In this document: positions 7,490 to 15,544 of the stretch, in pieces
How positions within the stretch are numbered: the stretch's first letter is position 1
How the letters are laid out: each line of letters begins with the position of its first letter
NCBI GenBank assembly: GCA_017542245.1
Contig: JAFXXN010000011.1
Location: 1 to 38,490, forward strand
DNA length: 38,490 bases
Reading direction: 5' to 3'
Source: Lachnospiraceae bacterium
GTDB taxonomy: Bacteria > Bacillota > Clostridia > Lachnospirales > Lachnospiraceae
Program-made: the position numbers and the translations under genes
Notes under the pieces: generated by a model
Told to the model about the DNA's origin: nothing
The model's database searches: none
What the model saw: the letters and a program-made list of their open reading frames with translations, nothing else

Positions 7490-8092
7490 ATGAATGTTGC
7501 ATTTAATCCTGGGATTAACTATGGAACTATGTATCGCCCTAACATTAACAAACCTATAAAAAAAATGGAAACACCTACCACTCTTCCACAAACCAACTAT
7601 TATAAGAATCCTATCCCAAGTGTATTCCACAGTAAGGAAGATTATGGCGTAGGAGAGACATATCTTAACTGCGCTCTTTCTGGAAGCGAGGGTGATCCTA
7701 ATAATTTGCCCTGCAATTTTTATAAACCAGCTGATTATAATGAAGATGATCCTGTATATATAGCAAGGCTCTATCCATGGGATGGTTCAGAATCTATAGT
7801 AAAAGAGATTCATCTTAAGGACGTGGATTTGACACATGCCAATAAGATTGAGACTTTTGCATACGGAATATATCTAAAAGACAAAGGTGAGATTGCAAAT
7901 CTTGATGATATTTTAATCGCTTATGACCACGCACATTTTAATACTTCCGATAGTACCAATTCTCACCTTGATAAAATGGATGTTATAAGTGCTATACGAG
8001 AATTTATGGAAGCAGGACTTAACCAAGGGTATTTTAATCAGTATGTCGATTATTTATCACTATTTAATGGTATAGAAAGAAACCGCCATTAG
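7490..8092 (+). CDS. Hypothetical protein, 200 residues
   Basis: I do not recognise this family. ATG 7490 is chosen because GAAAGGG lies about 10 nt upstream; a TTG at 7472 would add six residues. There is no signal peptide or membrane segment, so it is probably cytoplasmic. The first 60 residues are Asn/Pro/Tyr-rich and look disordered (NPGINYGTMYRPNINKP); a folded part follows with ARLYPWDGSESIVKEIHLKDVDL and an acidic C-terminal half. It stands alone, just inside the left copy of the 48-nt inverted repeat. Nothing in its neighbours indicates a function. Confidence 0.6.
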   Translation: MNVAFNPGINYGTMYRPNINKPIKKMETPTTLPQTNYYKNPIPSVFHSKEDYGVGETYLNCALSGSEGDPNNLPCNFYKPADYNEDDPVYIARLYPWDGSESIVKEIHLKDVDLTHANKIETFAYGIYLKDKGEIANLDDILIAYDHAHFNTSDSTNSHLDKMDVISAIREFMEAGLNQGYFNQYVDYLSLFNGIERNRH

Positions 8093-8119
8093 TGTATATG
8101 TAATTATTTAAAAATCAAA

Positions 8120-8286
8120 TATAACGCTCCATTTAGATTTACATAATCGTCATTATAAACGCAAATCTGAGCATTGCCCTAATTTTTAACAAGCTCAGCT
8201 CCGGTTTCAATCAGCTTATTTTCTTTTGCTCCACACCCTGTGGTAAATATTAGTAAAGTCAACGGAAGTATTATGCGTAATCTCAA
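8120..8286 (-). pseudogene. Fragment of an array-type lipoprotein gene (leader only)
   Basis: On the minus strand from TTG 8286 the reading LRLRIILPLTLLIFTTGCGA, then a KENKLIETGAELVKN stretch, is clearly the leader and lipobox of the MRLRII lipoprotein family that fills 18762-34189. It stops at an in-frame TAG (8179-8181) where relatives have a Gln codon, continues in frame as GNAQICVYND, and then loses similarity. The spacer upstream (CCTTGGAAATTAATATATTTTT) also matches the spacers at 27890 and 29160, so leader plus promoter-side DNA were copied here, 10 kb from the array, or left behind after a deletion. Confidence 0.85.
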
Positions 8287-8423
8287 TGTCTTTATTTATC
8301 CTTGGAAATTAATATATTTTTGAAAGGCTGTAGTTTTTCAATTGAATCCTAAATTATCAACACGTTTGGAAATACTATTGCACATACATATCGGCAATGT
8401 GAATCATTCGCGATTATTTTAGC

Positions 8424-8452
8424 TTGTTTTATATCGGAGTCCGATATATTAT
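8424..8452 (+). promoter_or_regulatory. Promoter with PadR-type operator
   Basis: A -35 box TTGTTT (8424-8429) and -10 box TATTAT (8447-8452) are 17 bp apart. Inside the spacer lies the inverted repeat ATATCGG-AGT-CCGATAT (8431-8447), and a further half-site CCGATATAT follows at 8461-8469. A PadR protein bound here would block RNA polymerase, so autoregulation of the next gene is likely. Confidence 0.75.
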
Positions 8453-8495
8453 ATAGATAACCGATATATGATTAATACAATTTAAGGAGGTTAAT

Positions 8496-8807
8496 ATGAC
8501 GGCAGATAGTAGCACAATGTTGGTGCTAAAACTACTTTCGGAAAAAGATATGTATGGATATGAGATGATAGATACCTTGAGAAAAAGGTCTCATAATGTC
8601 TTTGAATTCAAGGCAGGGACTCTTTATCCTCTTCTTCATAGACTTGAGGAAAAAGGGATGCTCAAGTTTTATGAGCAGGAGTACCTTGGTAAGACAAGAA
8701 AATATTACAGCATTACAAAGGAAGGCAAGAAGCTTTTAAAGAGTATGACAGCGGAGTGGAATGAATATTCCGGCGCAATTGTAAGCGTACTAGCATATGG
8801 GGTGTAA
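8496..8807 (+). CDS. PadR-family transcriptional regulator
   Basis: A 103-residue winged-helix protein with the PadR signature: LKLLSEKDMYGYEMIDTLRK, then FKAGTLYPLLHRLEEKGML and RKYYSITKEGKKLL. It is the short form (PadR-s1) with a brief C-terminal helix for dimerisation. AAGGAGG stands 8 nt before the ATG. It ends 3 bp before the membrane protein gene, a standard Clostridia pairing in which PadR controls an adjacent permease-prefix protein. The ATATCGG/CCGATAT repeat in its promoter is the likely operator. Confidence 0.93.
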   Translation: MTADSSTMLVLKLLSEKDMYGYEMIDTLRKRSHNVFEFKAGTLYPLLHRLEEKGMLKFYEQEYLGKTRKYYSITKEGKKLLKSMTAEWNEYSGAIVSVLAYGV

Positions 8808-8810
8808 CTT

Positions 8811-10199
8811 ATGGAAGAATATATAAAAAAGTTGTTGGAGCAGGTGAGGTTTCAGAAGGCTCACAAGGCTATCGAAGACGAAATCAGAGCACATATAGAG
8901 GATCAGATTGAAGATAATATGTCCGAAGGAATGGATAAAGAAACTGCGGAGAAAAGAGCTGTTGAAGATATGGGGAATCCTGTCGATGTCGGAATTGAAC
9001 TTGATAAAGTTCACAGTCCGAAGATTGCTTGGAGCGTGGTAATCGCTGCATTGACCGTGGCTGTTTTTGGGATGATTCTACATGTATATTTGGCTAAAGA
9101 GTTTAATAGCTATCATGGTCTTTTTTTTGATAAGCAGAATTATAAAGAAGTGGAGTGCAGATATATTTTAGGTTCTCTCCTCGGAATTTTTGCGATGTTT
9201 CTTATATATTTTATAGATTATGCAACAGTTTCAAAATACGCAAAAGTGTTAGGGACAGGAATGACACTGTTGTTTGTCAGCGGATATTTTCTGATAGAGA
9301 AGTTGGGGAACAACCATATTATATTATCTCATGGCTTAGATAATAAAGAACTTATAACACTTGGAGTTGTCTGGAAAAAGTCACTTCCTCTGATGCTTTT
9401 GTTTATTCTGTTATATCCTGGAATACTCTATAAGTATAGGGAACAAAAAAGCAAAGCAATCTGCAAAGCTCTTTTGTGGATTCTTGTTCCTTGCGGCATA
9501 TTATTTTTAGACCATGAATGGGTACAGGCAATCATATTGGAAATGTGTATGCTTGTAGAACTTACGATTTCCTTAAGGAAAGAATGGATAAGAGTACCTA
9601 AGATTTCAACGCTTGTGTTGATATGGCCATTTTTTATATCGCTTCCATTATTTGTGATTAGTTTTGTTTATAAGTACAAACCTCTCACATTTTATTTGCA
9701 AAGTTTTAGAGGCAATGATATAAAAACTGCAGCGAGGATGTTTGGAAAATCAACTGTGGTTTATGATTTGATTAGTTATGTTGATGATGGTGTTGTAAAC
9801 ATACCAATTGGTTTATTGATACCAGTGTCCGGAATGAAAGGTTCTCGTATCCTGTCATATATTTCTTTGTCGTGGGGAATATTTGCGGGATTGGTGGTAG
9901 TAGGTATTATCGCCGGTATGATTGCACTTGGAGTTAAGGCAACTTCTAAGATTAAGAATCAGTTGGGAGTTGTTCTGGGAAGCGGCTGCATTACCTTTCT
10001 TATAATAAACACGATTATTGGAATGTTTAGCGGATTCGGAATGATAGAAGTTCCTTACTCTTTTCTTCCATTCGTGTCAGGTAATGGAATTGTGGTTTCG
10101 TATGTTTTTCTTGGGATAATACTCAGCATTTACAAGTATAAAGACATATATGCAGAGCATGTGGATATAATGATTCGCGATAATGTAAAGGATACATGA
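8811..10199 (+). CDS. Permease-prefix domain fused to FtsW/RodA-like membrane protein
   Basis: A 462-residue protein. Residues about 1-65 are a cytoplasmic helical domain (HIEDQIEDNMSEGMDKETAE, then AVEDMGNPVDVG) like the permease-prefix/DUF1700 anti-sigma-like domain seen beside PadR regulators. The rest has about ten membrane segments, and the end (GFGMIEVPYSFLPFVSGNG) resembles the C-terminal loop of FtsW/RodA/SpoVE proteins. Whether it has glycosyltransferase activity cannot be told; such fusions are usually annotated only by similarity. It is in an operon with padR, so a cell-envelope stress role is plausible but inferred. Confidence 0.75.
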   Translation: MEEYIKKLLEQVRFQKAHKAIEDEIRAHIEDQIEDNMSEGMDKETAEKRAVEDMGNPVDVGIELDKVHSPKIAWSVVIAALTVAVFGMILHVYLAKEFNSYHGLFFDKQNYKEVECRYILGSLLGIFAMFLIYFIDYATVSKYAKVLGTGMTLLFVSGYFLIEKLGNNHIILSHGLDNKELITLGVVWKKSLPLMLLFILLYPGILYKYREQKSKAICKALLWILVPCGILFLDHEWVQAIILEMCMLVELTISLRKEWIRVPKISTLVLIWPFFISLPLFVISFVYKYKPLTFYLQSFRGNDIKTAARMFGKSTVVYDLISYVDDGVVNIPIGLLIPVSGMKGSRILSYISLSWGIFAGLVVVGIIAGMIALGVKATSKIKNQLGVVLGSGCITFLIINTIIGMFSGFGMIEVPYSFLPFVSGNGIVVSYVFLGIILSIYKYKDIYAEHVDIMIRDNVKDT

Positions 10200-10281
10200 A
10201 ATTATTGCAGTTTAACTAACAGTCACAAGGATATGAGTTCTGTGGGATTACATGTTTGTCTTTTTGATAAGATAAAAATTC

Positions 10282-10313
10282 TTGATTTTATCGTGTGCGC
10301 GCGATAAAATCAA
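10282..10313. repeat. 12-bp perfect inverted repeat upstream of the ATPase gene
   Basis: TTGATTTTATCG (10282-10293) pairs with CGATAAAATCAA (10302-10313) across 8 nt. It lies 39 bp before the DUF4143 ATPase start codon and 83 bp after the preceding gene. There is no T-run on the plus side, so an operator is more likely than a terminator. Confidence 0.55.
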
Positions 10314-10351
10314 TATAGATCACCGTATCAATATGATAACTGGAGGCGGAC

Positions 10352-11623
10352 ATGAATCATAATATATTGAAACAGGTCATTTTTGATCAGATTGAGATAA
10401 TTCAAAGTGCTGAAATCATAGAACGTGACTATGACTTTGACAAGAATATCAATTATATTCTTGTCGGACTTAGACGAGCGGGAAAAACGACACTTTTATA
10501 TAAAATAGCTAGAGAACTCGTTGAAGCAGGATGCGACTGGTCTCAGATAATTTATGTCAATTTCGAGGATGACAGACTTTTGGGGTTTTCAAAGGATGAC
10601 TTTAATGACATCGTAGAGACTGCTTATGAGCTCACGGATGCCAATGAGATATACTATTTCTTTGATGAGATTCAGATCATTGATGGCTGGGAACATTTTG
10701 CCAGAAGAATGGCTGATCAGAAAAAGCACGTATACATTACGGGAAGCAATGCTAAGATGCTTAGCTCTGAAATGGAAAAGGCTCTTGGAGGCAGATATTT
10801 GTCCAAAATGATCATGCCTTTTTCTCTTAGTGAGTCACTGGATTACAAGAAGATAGCTCATGATGAAAAGGCATTTCTGACAACTTCTAAAGCTGCCAAA
10901 ATTCGCAGAGGATGCCAGGAATATATTTTGAGTGGTGGCTTTCCTGAAGCACAACTTTTATCCAACAAAAGAGAATATATTAAGAGTGCCTATGAGAAGG
11001 TTCTCCTTGGAGATATTATAGAGCGTGAAAAAGTGAATAATAAGATGGCCCTCAGGCTTATGATAAAGAAAATAGCTGAAACAGTAATGCATGAAATCTC
11101 TTTCAATACACTGGCAGGGAATGTAAAAGCAACAGGAATTAAGACATCAACAGATTCGATGATTGACTACGTTTCGTACGCTGAAAACGCATATCTCCTG
11201 TTCAGGAACAGGAATTATGTCTCGAAGTTTGCTGAAAAAGAGAGCACTCCAAGGTTTTATTTTTTTGATAATGGCATTTTGTCATTGTTCCTTGTAGATA
11301 AACCATCAGCGCTATTAGAGAATACAGTTGCGGTATATTTAAAGCGTAGGTTTGACGAAGAAGTGTATTACTTCAAATCCACGCAGATGGGAATAGATAT
11401 TGATTTCTTTATTCCTGAAGAAGACTGCGCAATTCAGGTTGCCTACAGCTTAGAAACGGCAGAAGACAGAGAGACTAAAAGTCTTGTATCTTTTGCAGAG
11501 AAAACAAAGGGAATACGTCGCCTTATTATAGTTACTAATGAGGAAGAACGTACGATTACAAAAGATGGACTTACTATAGCAGTGATACCTGTTTATAAGT
11601 TTATTATGGGAGCAGCATTCTGA
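10352..11623 (+). CDS. AAA_14 / DUF4143 ATP-binding protein
   Basis: A 423-residue protein of the common AAA_14-DUF4143 family. Walker A is at 39-48 (GLRRAGKTTL), Walker B at 101-108 (YYFFDEIQ, D105/E106) and a sensor-like YITGSN near 128. The C-terminal half (LSGGFPEAQL, then FYFFDNGILSLFL and YFKSTQMGIDIDFFI) is the DUF4143 region, related to restriction-like nuclease folds with a D-x-D core. Function of the family is unsettled; members are frequent in mobile and defence regions. GGAGG lies 8 nt before the ATG. It appears to be intact and monocistronic, with its own inverted-repeat operator. Confidence 0.85.
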   Translation: MNHNILKQVIFDQIEIIQSAEIIERDYDFDKNINYILVGLRRAGKTTLLYKIARELVEAGCDWSQIIYVNFEDDRLLGFSKDDFNDIVETAYELTDANEIYYFFDEIQIIDGWEHFARRMADQKKHVYITGSNAKMLSSEMEKALGGRYLSKMIMPFSLSESLDYKKIAHDEKAFLTTSKAAKIRRGCQEYILSGGFPEAQLLSNKREYIKSAYEKVLLGDIIEREKVNNKMALRLMIKKIAETVMHEISFNTLAGNVKATGIKTSTDSMIDYVSYAENAYLLFRNRNYVSKFAEKESTPRFYFFDNGILSLFLVDKPSALLENTVAVYLKRRFDEEVYYFKSTQMGIDIDFFIPEEDCAIQVAYSLETAEDRETKSLVSFAEKTKGIRRLIIVTNEEERTITKDGLTIAVIPVYKFIMGAAF

Positions 11624-11661
11624 TTGAATATTCTCTCAGAATATAATTTCCATCCTCGATG

Positions 11662-11691
11662 GTTCGCATTATTCACCATAATAATACGAAC
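11662..11691. repeat. 12-bp inverted repeat after the ATPase gene
   Basis: GTTCGCATTATT (11662-11673) pairs with AATAATACGAAC (11680-11691) with one G-T wobble and a 6-nt loop. It follows the ATPase stop codon by 38 bp. The T-run needed for a standard terminator is weak, so this is listed as a hairpin that may end the transcript. Confidence 0.4.
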
Positions 11692-11808
11692 TAAAATCTT
11701 TCGAGTAACAGTGAAAGTTTTCAAATATTACCTTCATCAGAAACCATTCACGAGGTTCTGAGGCGTGAATTGCATTCCTGAAAAACAAAGTAGTGTTATT
11801 GCGTGAAC

Positions 11809-11856
11809 AGATGGTGCTCAATTGAGAATTGGGTGGGCTCACTATCCGAAATATTC
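11809..11856 (-). repeat. Right copy of the 48-nt inverted repeat pair
   Basis: Inverse match (41 of 48) to 7308-7355. Its core GGTGCTCAATTGAGAATTGG has internal symmetry around CAATTG. The outer edges of both copies read GAATATTTCGG, as expected of transposon ends, but no clear target duplication flanks the pair (left flank TCTTATC, right flank AAACAGG). Confidence 0.75.
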
Positions 11857-11908
11857 AAACAGGATTTTAAAACAGAATGTCAAATGTAAGCCGAATAACA
11901 AAAGCTTA

Positions 11909-11952
11909 TTTTTGCTCCTTAACTACCAAAAAACAGAGTTAGGGAGCAAAAA
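11909..11952. repeat. 16-bp inverted repeat with A/T ends
   Basis: TTTTTGCTCCTTAACT (11909-11924) pairs with AGTTAGGGAGCAAAAA (11937-11952) with one mismatch. T residues are on the 5' arm and A residues on the 3' arm, the reverse of a normal terminator, on either strand. It lies 50 bp beyond the end of a minus-strand gene. Its role is unknown. Confidence 0.5.
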
Positions 11953-12003
11953 AAGTTGAATATTCGCTAAATCCGTTTTACCACACATCCTTTTTCGCTA
12001 CAA

Positions 12004-13005
12004 TCAATAAACTACACCACACCGCCCTTGTTCATCACTTAGCTCCTGAGCAATTTTGCGCTTCCTATACAAAACATGAGCCTGATAAATAATCAGAACA
12101 TAAATTGTAATTGGAAGTACTGCACCTTCAACAATAGCTTTTACTGTTATTACAGCACTCTCAAATGTTGCTGTAGAATAATTTATAATAGTAAACTTTT
12201 CAACACTCAATTGCTTAAATATGCATATAAATTTATTAATTATTGCCAATACTGAGCCAACTGTAATCATATTAAACCAAAATTTGTGCTCTTTACCACG
12301 TATAAAACAATAATATGAAGCAATCACTCCCATTATGCCTATTGCAGCAGGCATGATCAAATTTTCAAGCATCACCTTTATATAGAAAAAAACATCACTT
12401 CCTTCCAACACAAATATCCTAAAAAATTCAGAATATCCTTTATTCAAGAAAGCCATCACCGCAACATGAAAAATCAGATACGATGAAAAAAACTCCATTA
12501 AAATTATACCGACTTTCTTTGGTGTCAATTTATCTCTTATTGCGTTGTATAAGCCATAAGAAAAGGTAAACAAAAGCACAATCTGTTCCAATAAATATTC
12601 TCTGTCGGGGTGAAAAAAAGCATCTACTCCGAATAATCCTACCGAATCTGATGTAAATCTTTTATACGCATGAACGTAATGCATCGCAAACGCCTCCCCT
12701 ACTTTAAGGAAAAGCGATAATACAATAAAAGCATATAGCGCTGCTATGATACCGTTGATTATTTTATTTTCAATTACAGGCTTCTTTTCCACCACTTTTA
12801 CCATTTCCTTTCCGGAAAGCAGATTATCAAGGCTCACATCCAGAATACAAGAAATTTTCTTTAATGTAACAAGATCAGGATAGCGTTCACCGCACTCCCA
12901 ATTCGAAATTGATTGCCTGCTCACATATAATTGCTCTGCAAGAGATTTCTGAGTAAATCCCTTTACCTCTCTCGCCCTTCTGAGTTGTTCGCCAAATTCC
13001 ATCAT
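12004..13005 (-). CDS. XRE-type HTH regulator with membrane domain
   Basis: A 333-residue protein from ATG 13005 (AAGGAG 12 nt upstream; TTG 13026 is an alternative). Residues about 4-60 are a Cro/CI helix-turn-helix (LRRAREVKGFTQKSLAEQL, SRQSISNWECGERYPDL), typical of the subgroup that carries a C-terminal membrane part. After a short linker come six or so hydrophobic segments (for example GIIAALYAFIVLSLF). A one-component sensor that binds DNA while anchored in the membrane is the likely design; its signal is unknown. It stands alone, with the next operon 210 bp upstream on the same strand. Confidence 0.8.
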   Translation of the reverse strand: MMEFGEQLRRAREVKGFTQKSLAEQLYVSRQSISNWECGERYPDLVTLKKISCILDVSLDNLLSGKEMVKVVEKKPVIENKIINGIIAALYAFIVLSLFLKVGEAFAMHYVHAYKRFTSDSVGLFGVDAFFHPDREYLLEQIVLLFTFSYGLYNAIRDKLTPKKVGIILMEFFSSYLIFHVAVMAFLNKGYSEFFRIFVLEGSDVFFYIKVMLENLIMPAAIGIMGVIASYYCFIRGKEHKFWFNMITVGSVLAIINKFICIFKQLSVEKFTIINYSTATFESAVITVKAIVEGAVLPITIYVLIIYQAHVLYRKRKIAQELSDEQGRCGVVY

Positions 13006-13120
13006 AGATAAAATCTGCTCCTTCAATATTTGTATATAAAAATTTATATAAGATAATCACCTGCGCAAGATGTTAGAATCAGTATCTCCCGCACAAATAA
13101 GTATTACAAGTTTTTCTATA

Positions 13121-13149
13121 AAAAATGGGTGCCACATTATGTTGCACCC
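13121..13149 (-). terminator. Terminator of the HTH/membrane protein pair
   Basis: GGGTGC (13127-13132) pairs with GCACCC (13144-13149), with CA/TG extending the stem; on the minus strand the stem is followed by ATTTTTTATA. It lies 66 bp past the stop codon at 13215, which it should serve. Confidence 0.7.
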
Positions 13150-13214
13150 TCGTAAATACTGCATTTGCTGATTTTTGTTATAGCTATCTCGTTTACAAAA
13201 AGTTTTTATAATTC

Positions 13215-13409
13215 TCATTTTTCCCAAAAAAGATCATCAAGTTTTTTATCTAATGCCTTGCAAATAGCAATGCATAGCTTAATAGTGGGGTTATAATCTC
13301 CTTTTTCAATTGCGCTTATGGTCTGTCTTGAAACATCACATAGCTTGGCGAGTTCTTCTTGGGACAAATCTTTAGCCGCTCTGGCAGACTTAAGTCTCAA
13401 ATTTTTCAT
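13215..13409 (-). CDS. Small XRE-family regulator
   Basis: A 64-residue protein that is nothing but a Cro/CI helix-turn-helix: LRLKSARAAKDLSQEELAKL, then SRQTISAIEKGDYNPTIKL and the ending LDDLFWEK. ATG 13409 is chosen because GAGG lies about 8 nt upstream; a longer start at 13427 is unlikely. Its start lies 6 bp beyond the stop of the membrane protein gene, so the two are co-transcribed. Compact regulators of this kind in Firmicutes are commonly paired with a small membrane protein and repress their own operon. Confidence 0.88.
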   Translation of the reverse strand: MKNLRLKSARAAKDLSQEELAKLCDVSRQTISAIEKGDYNPTIKLCIAICKALDKKLDDLFWEK

Positions 13410-13414
13410 AAACT

Positions 13415-13948
13415 TCAATCCTCGCATTCTTTTTTAGAAAGCATTTTGAATACAAGCGCAATTGCTAATGCAAAGAAGTATAAGGCAACAAATGCGCCTA
13501 GGGCAAGTCTTGGCAAGAACAGTCGTTCAAATTGCTCTGATGACATTTTTTTATTAAGTATTTCTACTAACTGACAAATAAAAGATACTAACTGCAGGAA
13601 GCTGGCTATTATGCAGGTATACATTTGACTTTTAATGGTCTTTCCAAGTCCCCAAAAAGAGTCATACTTAATACAATAAATCCCCCATATAATAGCGCCT
13701 ACCGTAAGTACCCCAACCAATAAAACACTTAAAACAAATTTGGGCAGTGTTCCATCTACAGAAAAATCATATAAAATAATTCCTGCAAGCATTATCATCG
13801 TTGAAACATAAGCCCTCTTATAACCCTCAGCTCTATATTTTTCCTGCATTTCATCAAAATGAATATCTGATTTTCTGCTTCGGCTTATAAAAAAAATAAC
13901 CCCCACCAAAACAAAATAAATCACTAATGTAAATATTTTTTCTATCAT
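13415..13948 (-). CDS. Small multi-pass membrane protein partner of the XRE regulator
   Basis: A 177-residue membrane protein with about five hydrophobic segments: IFTLVIYFVLVGVIFFI, then YVSTMIMLAGIILY, KFVLSVLLVGVLTVGAIIW, MYTCIIASFLQLVSFI and ALGAFVALYFFALAIALVF. The loop after segment one has SDIHFDEMQEKYRAEGYK, a signature I associate with DUF-type proteins found beside small XRE regulators in Clostridia. ATG 13948 has TTGGAGG upstream; the GTG at 13966 is upstream of that site. Function unknown. Confidence 0.75.
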   Translation of the reverse strand: MIEKIFTLVIYFVLVGVIFFISRSRKSDIHFDEMQEKYRAEGYKRAYVSTMIMLAGIILYDFSVDGTLPKFVLSVLLVGVLTVGAIIWGIYCIKYDSFWGLGKTIKSQMYTCIIASFLQLVSFICQLVEILNKKMSSEQFERLFLPRLALGAFVALYFFALAIALVFKMLSKKECED

Positions 13949-13991
13949 AACAACCTCCAAGTGCACGTATAATGTATGATTCGCTTATAAC

Positions 13992-14020
13992 ATGATAATT
14001 CATTACATGATTTTTGTCAA
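13992..14020 (-). promoter_or_regulatory. Promoter of the membrane protein/XRE pair
   Basis: On the minus strand TTGACA (14015-14020) and TATCAT (13992-13997) are separated by exactly 17 bp. The start codon is 44 bp further on, and no other gene intervenes. Confidence 0.8.
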
Positions 14021-14144
14021 TTATATTTTACATATTGACTTGTATATTGTATATTGCACCTCTCTTTATTGGCAAATTGCAACTTACCCCTAAAAAAATA
14101 CAACTTACTTGCATATTTATTTTTTATTTGCGGCTTATCCAGTA

Positions 14145-14163
14145 TTATCCGATTATCAGATAA
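14145..14163. promoter_or_regulatory. Near-palindrome before the ABC ATPase gene
   Basis: TTATCCGATTATCAGATAA is symmetric apart from one pair. It ends 24 bp before the ATG of the truncated ABC gene and may be a repressor site from the intact ancestor operon. Confidence 0.45.
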
Positions 14164-14187
14164 CGAAGGAAAGGATAGGGAACGCAA

Positions 14188-14946
14188 ATGAATTCAATCG
14201 AAATTAAAAATCTTACAAAAAGATACGGTAAATTCTATGCCGTAGATAATCTCGGATTTGAAATTAAACAGGGAGACTTTGTTGGATTTCTCGGTGTTAA
14301 CGGAGCGGGAAAATCTACCACAGTAAACATGTTATCAACGATACTTACGCCGGATTCAGGTGACGCATATCTTTGCGGCTATAAGCTTGGAAAAGAAGAT
14401 ATGGAGATCAGAAAGACTATCGGTGTGGTATATCAGTCAAATGTTCTTGATGACCTTTTCACAGTAAAAGAAAACATTGTTACAAGATCAAAAATGCTTG
14501 GTCTCGATGACAAGACTATAAGAGATCGCTTGGCAGATCTTTCAGACATATTGAAACTCTCAGACATAATGGATAAACGTTACAGAGTCCTGTCAGGCGG
14601 GCAGAAAAGACGATGCGAAATTGCATTTGCGCTAATGCATTCTCCGCGAATACTTTTCCTGGATGAACCTACTACAGGGCTGGATCTGGCAACTAGAGTC
14701 GATGTCTGGGATGCAGTTGAGATGCTAAGAGCCAACACAGATATGACAGTATGGACTTTCTCGCTGTGCGCCGTCGGGCGCACTAAAAAAGCAACCAAGA
14801 TTTCTCTCGATTACTTTTATTACTGCCTATATAGTTGTGATAGCGATTATTTCGCCAAAGCGTTTGTTACAAATGGGAACTTAATTATAAGCTCCTTATC
14901 CTTTTCAATCATGCTGAGTAGCCTACTTGCAGCTCCTGATGGATGA
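14188..14946 (+). pseudogene. Truncated ABC transporter ATPase (DrrA-like)
   Basis: The first 190 residues are a clear ABC ATPase: Walker A GVNGAGKST, Q-loop VYQSNVLDD, signature LSGGQKRR, Walker B ILFLDEPTTGLD, and the run MTVWT where the H-loop (TTHYMEE in relatives) should follow. Similarity stops at about 14757. The remaining open frame to 14946 is not ABC-like and its end is antisense to the HTH gene at 14847-15182. Without the H-loop histidine and C-terminal region the protein should not drive transport. Another frame (14786-14850) reads like a membrane helix (RFLSITFITAYIVVIAII), perhaps the last trace of a permease, implying a deletion between the two. Confidence 0.85.
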
Positions 14947-15182
14947 TTGGTTCCTGCTTCCCATGCCTCAACTGTTTTATCGGAAACGCCCATATAGCTC
15001 GCAAATATCTTCTGTGACATTCCAGTTGAATTCCTAATCTTTTTTACTTCAGCAGCATCAAATACCTTAACAGGCTCAACAGTTACTTTATTTTTCCTAA
15101 GTATTGGCTTTTCGCTCTGGGCATCTTCCAATGCCTCATTAAGGCCTGCCATGATGCTCTCATAAACACTATTTTTACCCAT
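14847..15182 (-). CDS. higA: HigA/NadS-type HTH antitoxin
   Basis: A 111-residue protein. The C-terminal half is a helix-turn-helix (FDAAEVKKIRNSTGMSQKIF, then YMGVSDKTVEAWEAGTNHPS) typical of HigA-2/NadS antitoxins, and the N-terminal half is the toxin-contact arm. ATG 15182 begins 1 bp after the toxin stop codon, with GGAGG in the toxin's last codons. The toxin-first order is usual for HigBA. It should bind the palindrome in the promoter at 15553-15567. With the toxin gene broken it may persist as an orphan regulator. Confidence 0.85.
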   Translation of the reverse strand: MGKNSVYESIMAGLNEALEDAQSEKPILRKNKVTVEPVKVFDAAEVKKIRNSTGMSQKIFASYMGVSDKTVEAWEAGTNHPSGAASRLLSMIEKDKELIIKFPFVTNALAK

Positions 15183-15183
15183 G

Positions 15184-15525
15184 TTATTCACCTCCAAGGC
15201 TCTTCTTAAGAGCTTCAATGGCTTTCTTGATCTCGTTTCTTTCTTCCTTGGAAAGATTGTCCTTTTCCTTCTTAGGATAGACAGTAATCAGATATACTGT
15301 CTCAGCAAAAACAAAATCAACAAAGCAGACTCTAGCTCCACCGCTTTTTCCTTTATTCTCCATAGCAATTCTTGCCTTACGGAGTCCACCAGTTCCCTGC
15401 ATGACAGGATATTTATCTGTGTGTTCCATGATGTCAAGTTCCAAAAGCCTTAAGTCTTCATCATCAAATCCAAGACTATCCCAATTACGAGAGAACTCGT
15501 ATGTCTATATAAATGTTCTTGTCAT
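15184..15525 (-). pseudogene. higB: HigB/RelE-type toxin with early amber codon
   Basis: From ATG 15525 (CAGGAGG 4 nt upstream) the frame reads MTRTFI, then TAG at 15505-15507, then TYEFSRNWDSLGFDDEDLR and an uninterrupted body to 15184. The continuation across the stop and the agreement with RelE/HigB-type toxins (EFSRNWD at the start, later GGLRKARIA and YLITVYPKKEKD) show a single nonsense change, probably CAG to TAG. A restart at TTG 15444 or an ATG just after would lack the first 27 residues. The protein would be an mRNA interferase; in this copy it is probably off. Confidence 0.85.
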
Positions 15526-15544
15526 ACGTCCTCCTGTTAGCTTT

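Noticed and set aside
11909-11952. Hairpin considered as a terminator for the gene at 12004-13005
   Set aside because: T residues lie on the 5' arm and A residues on the 3' arm on both strands, so no free U-run follows the stem.
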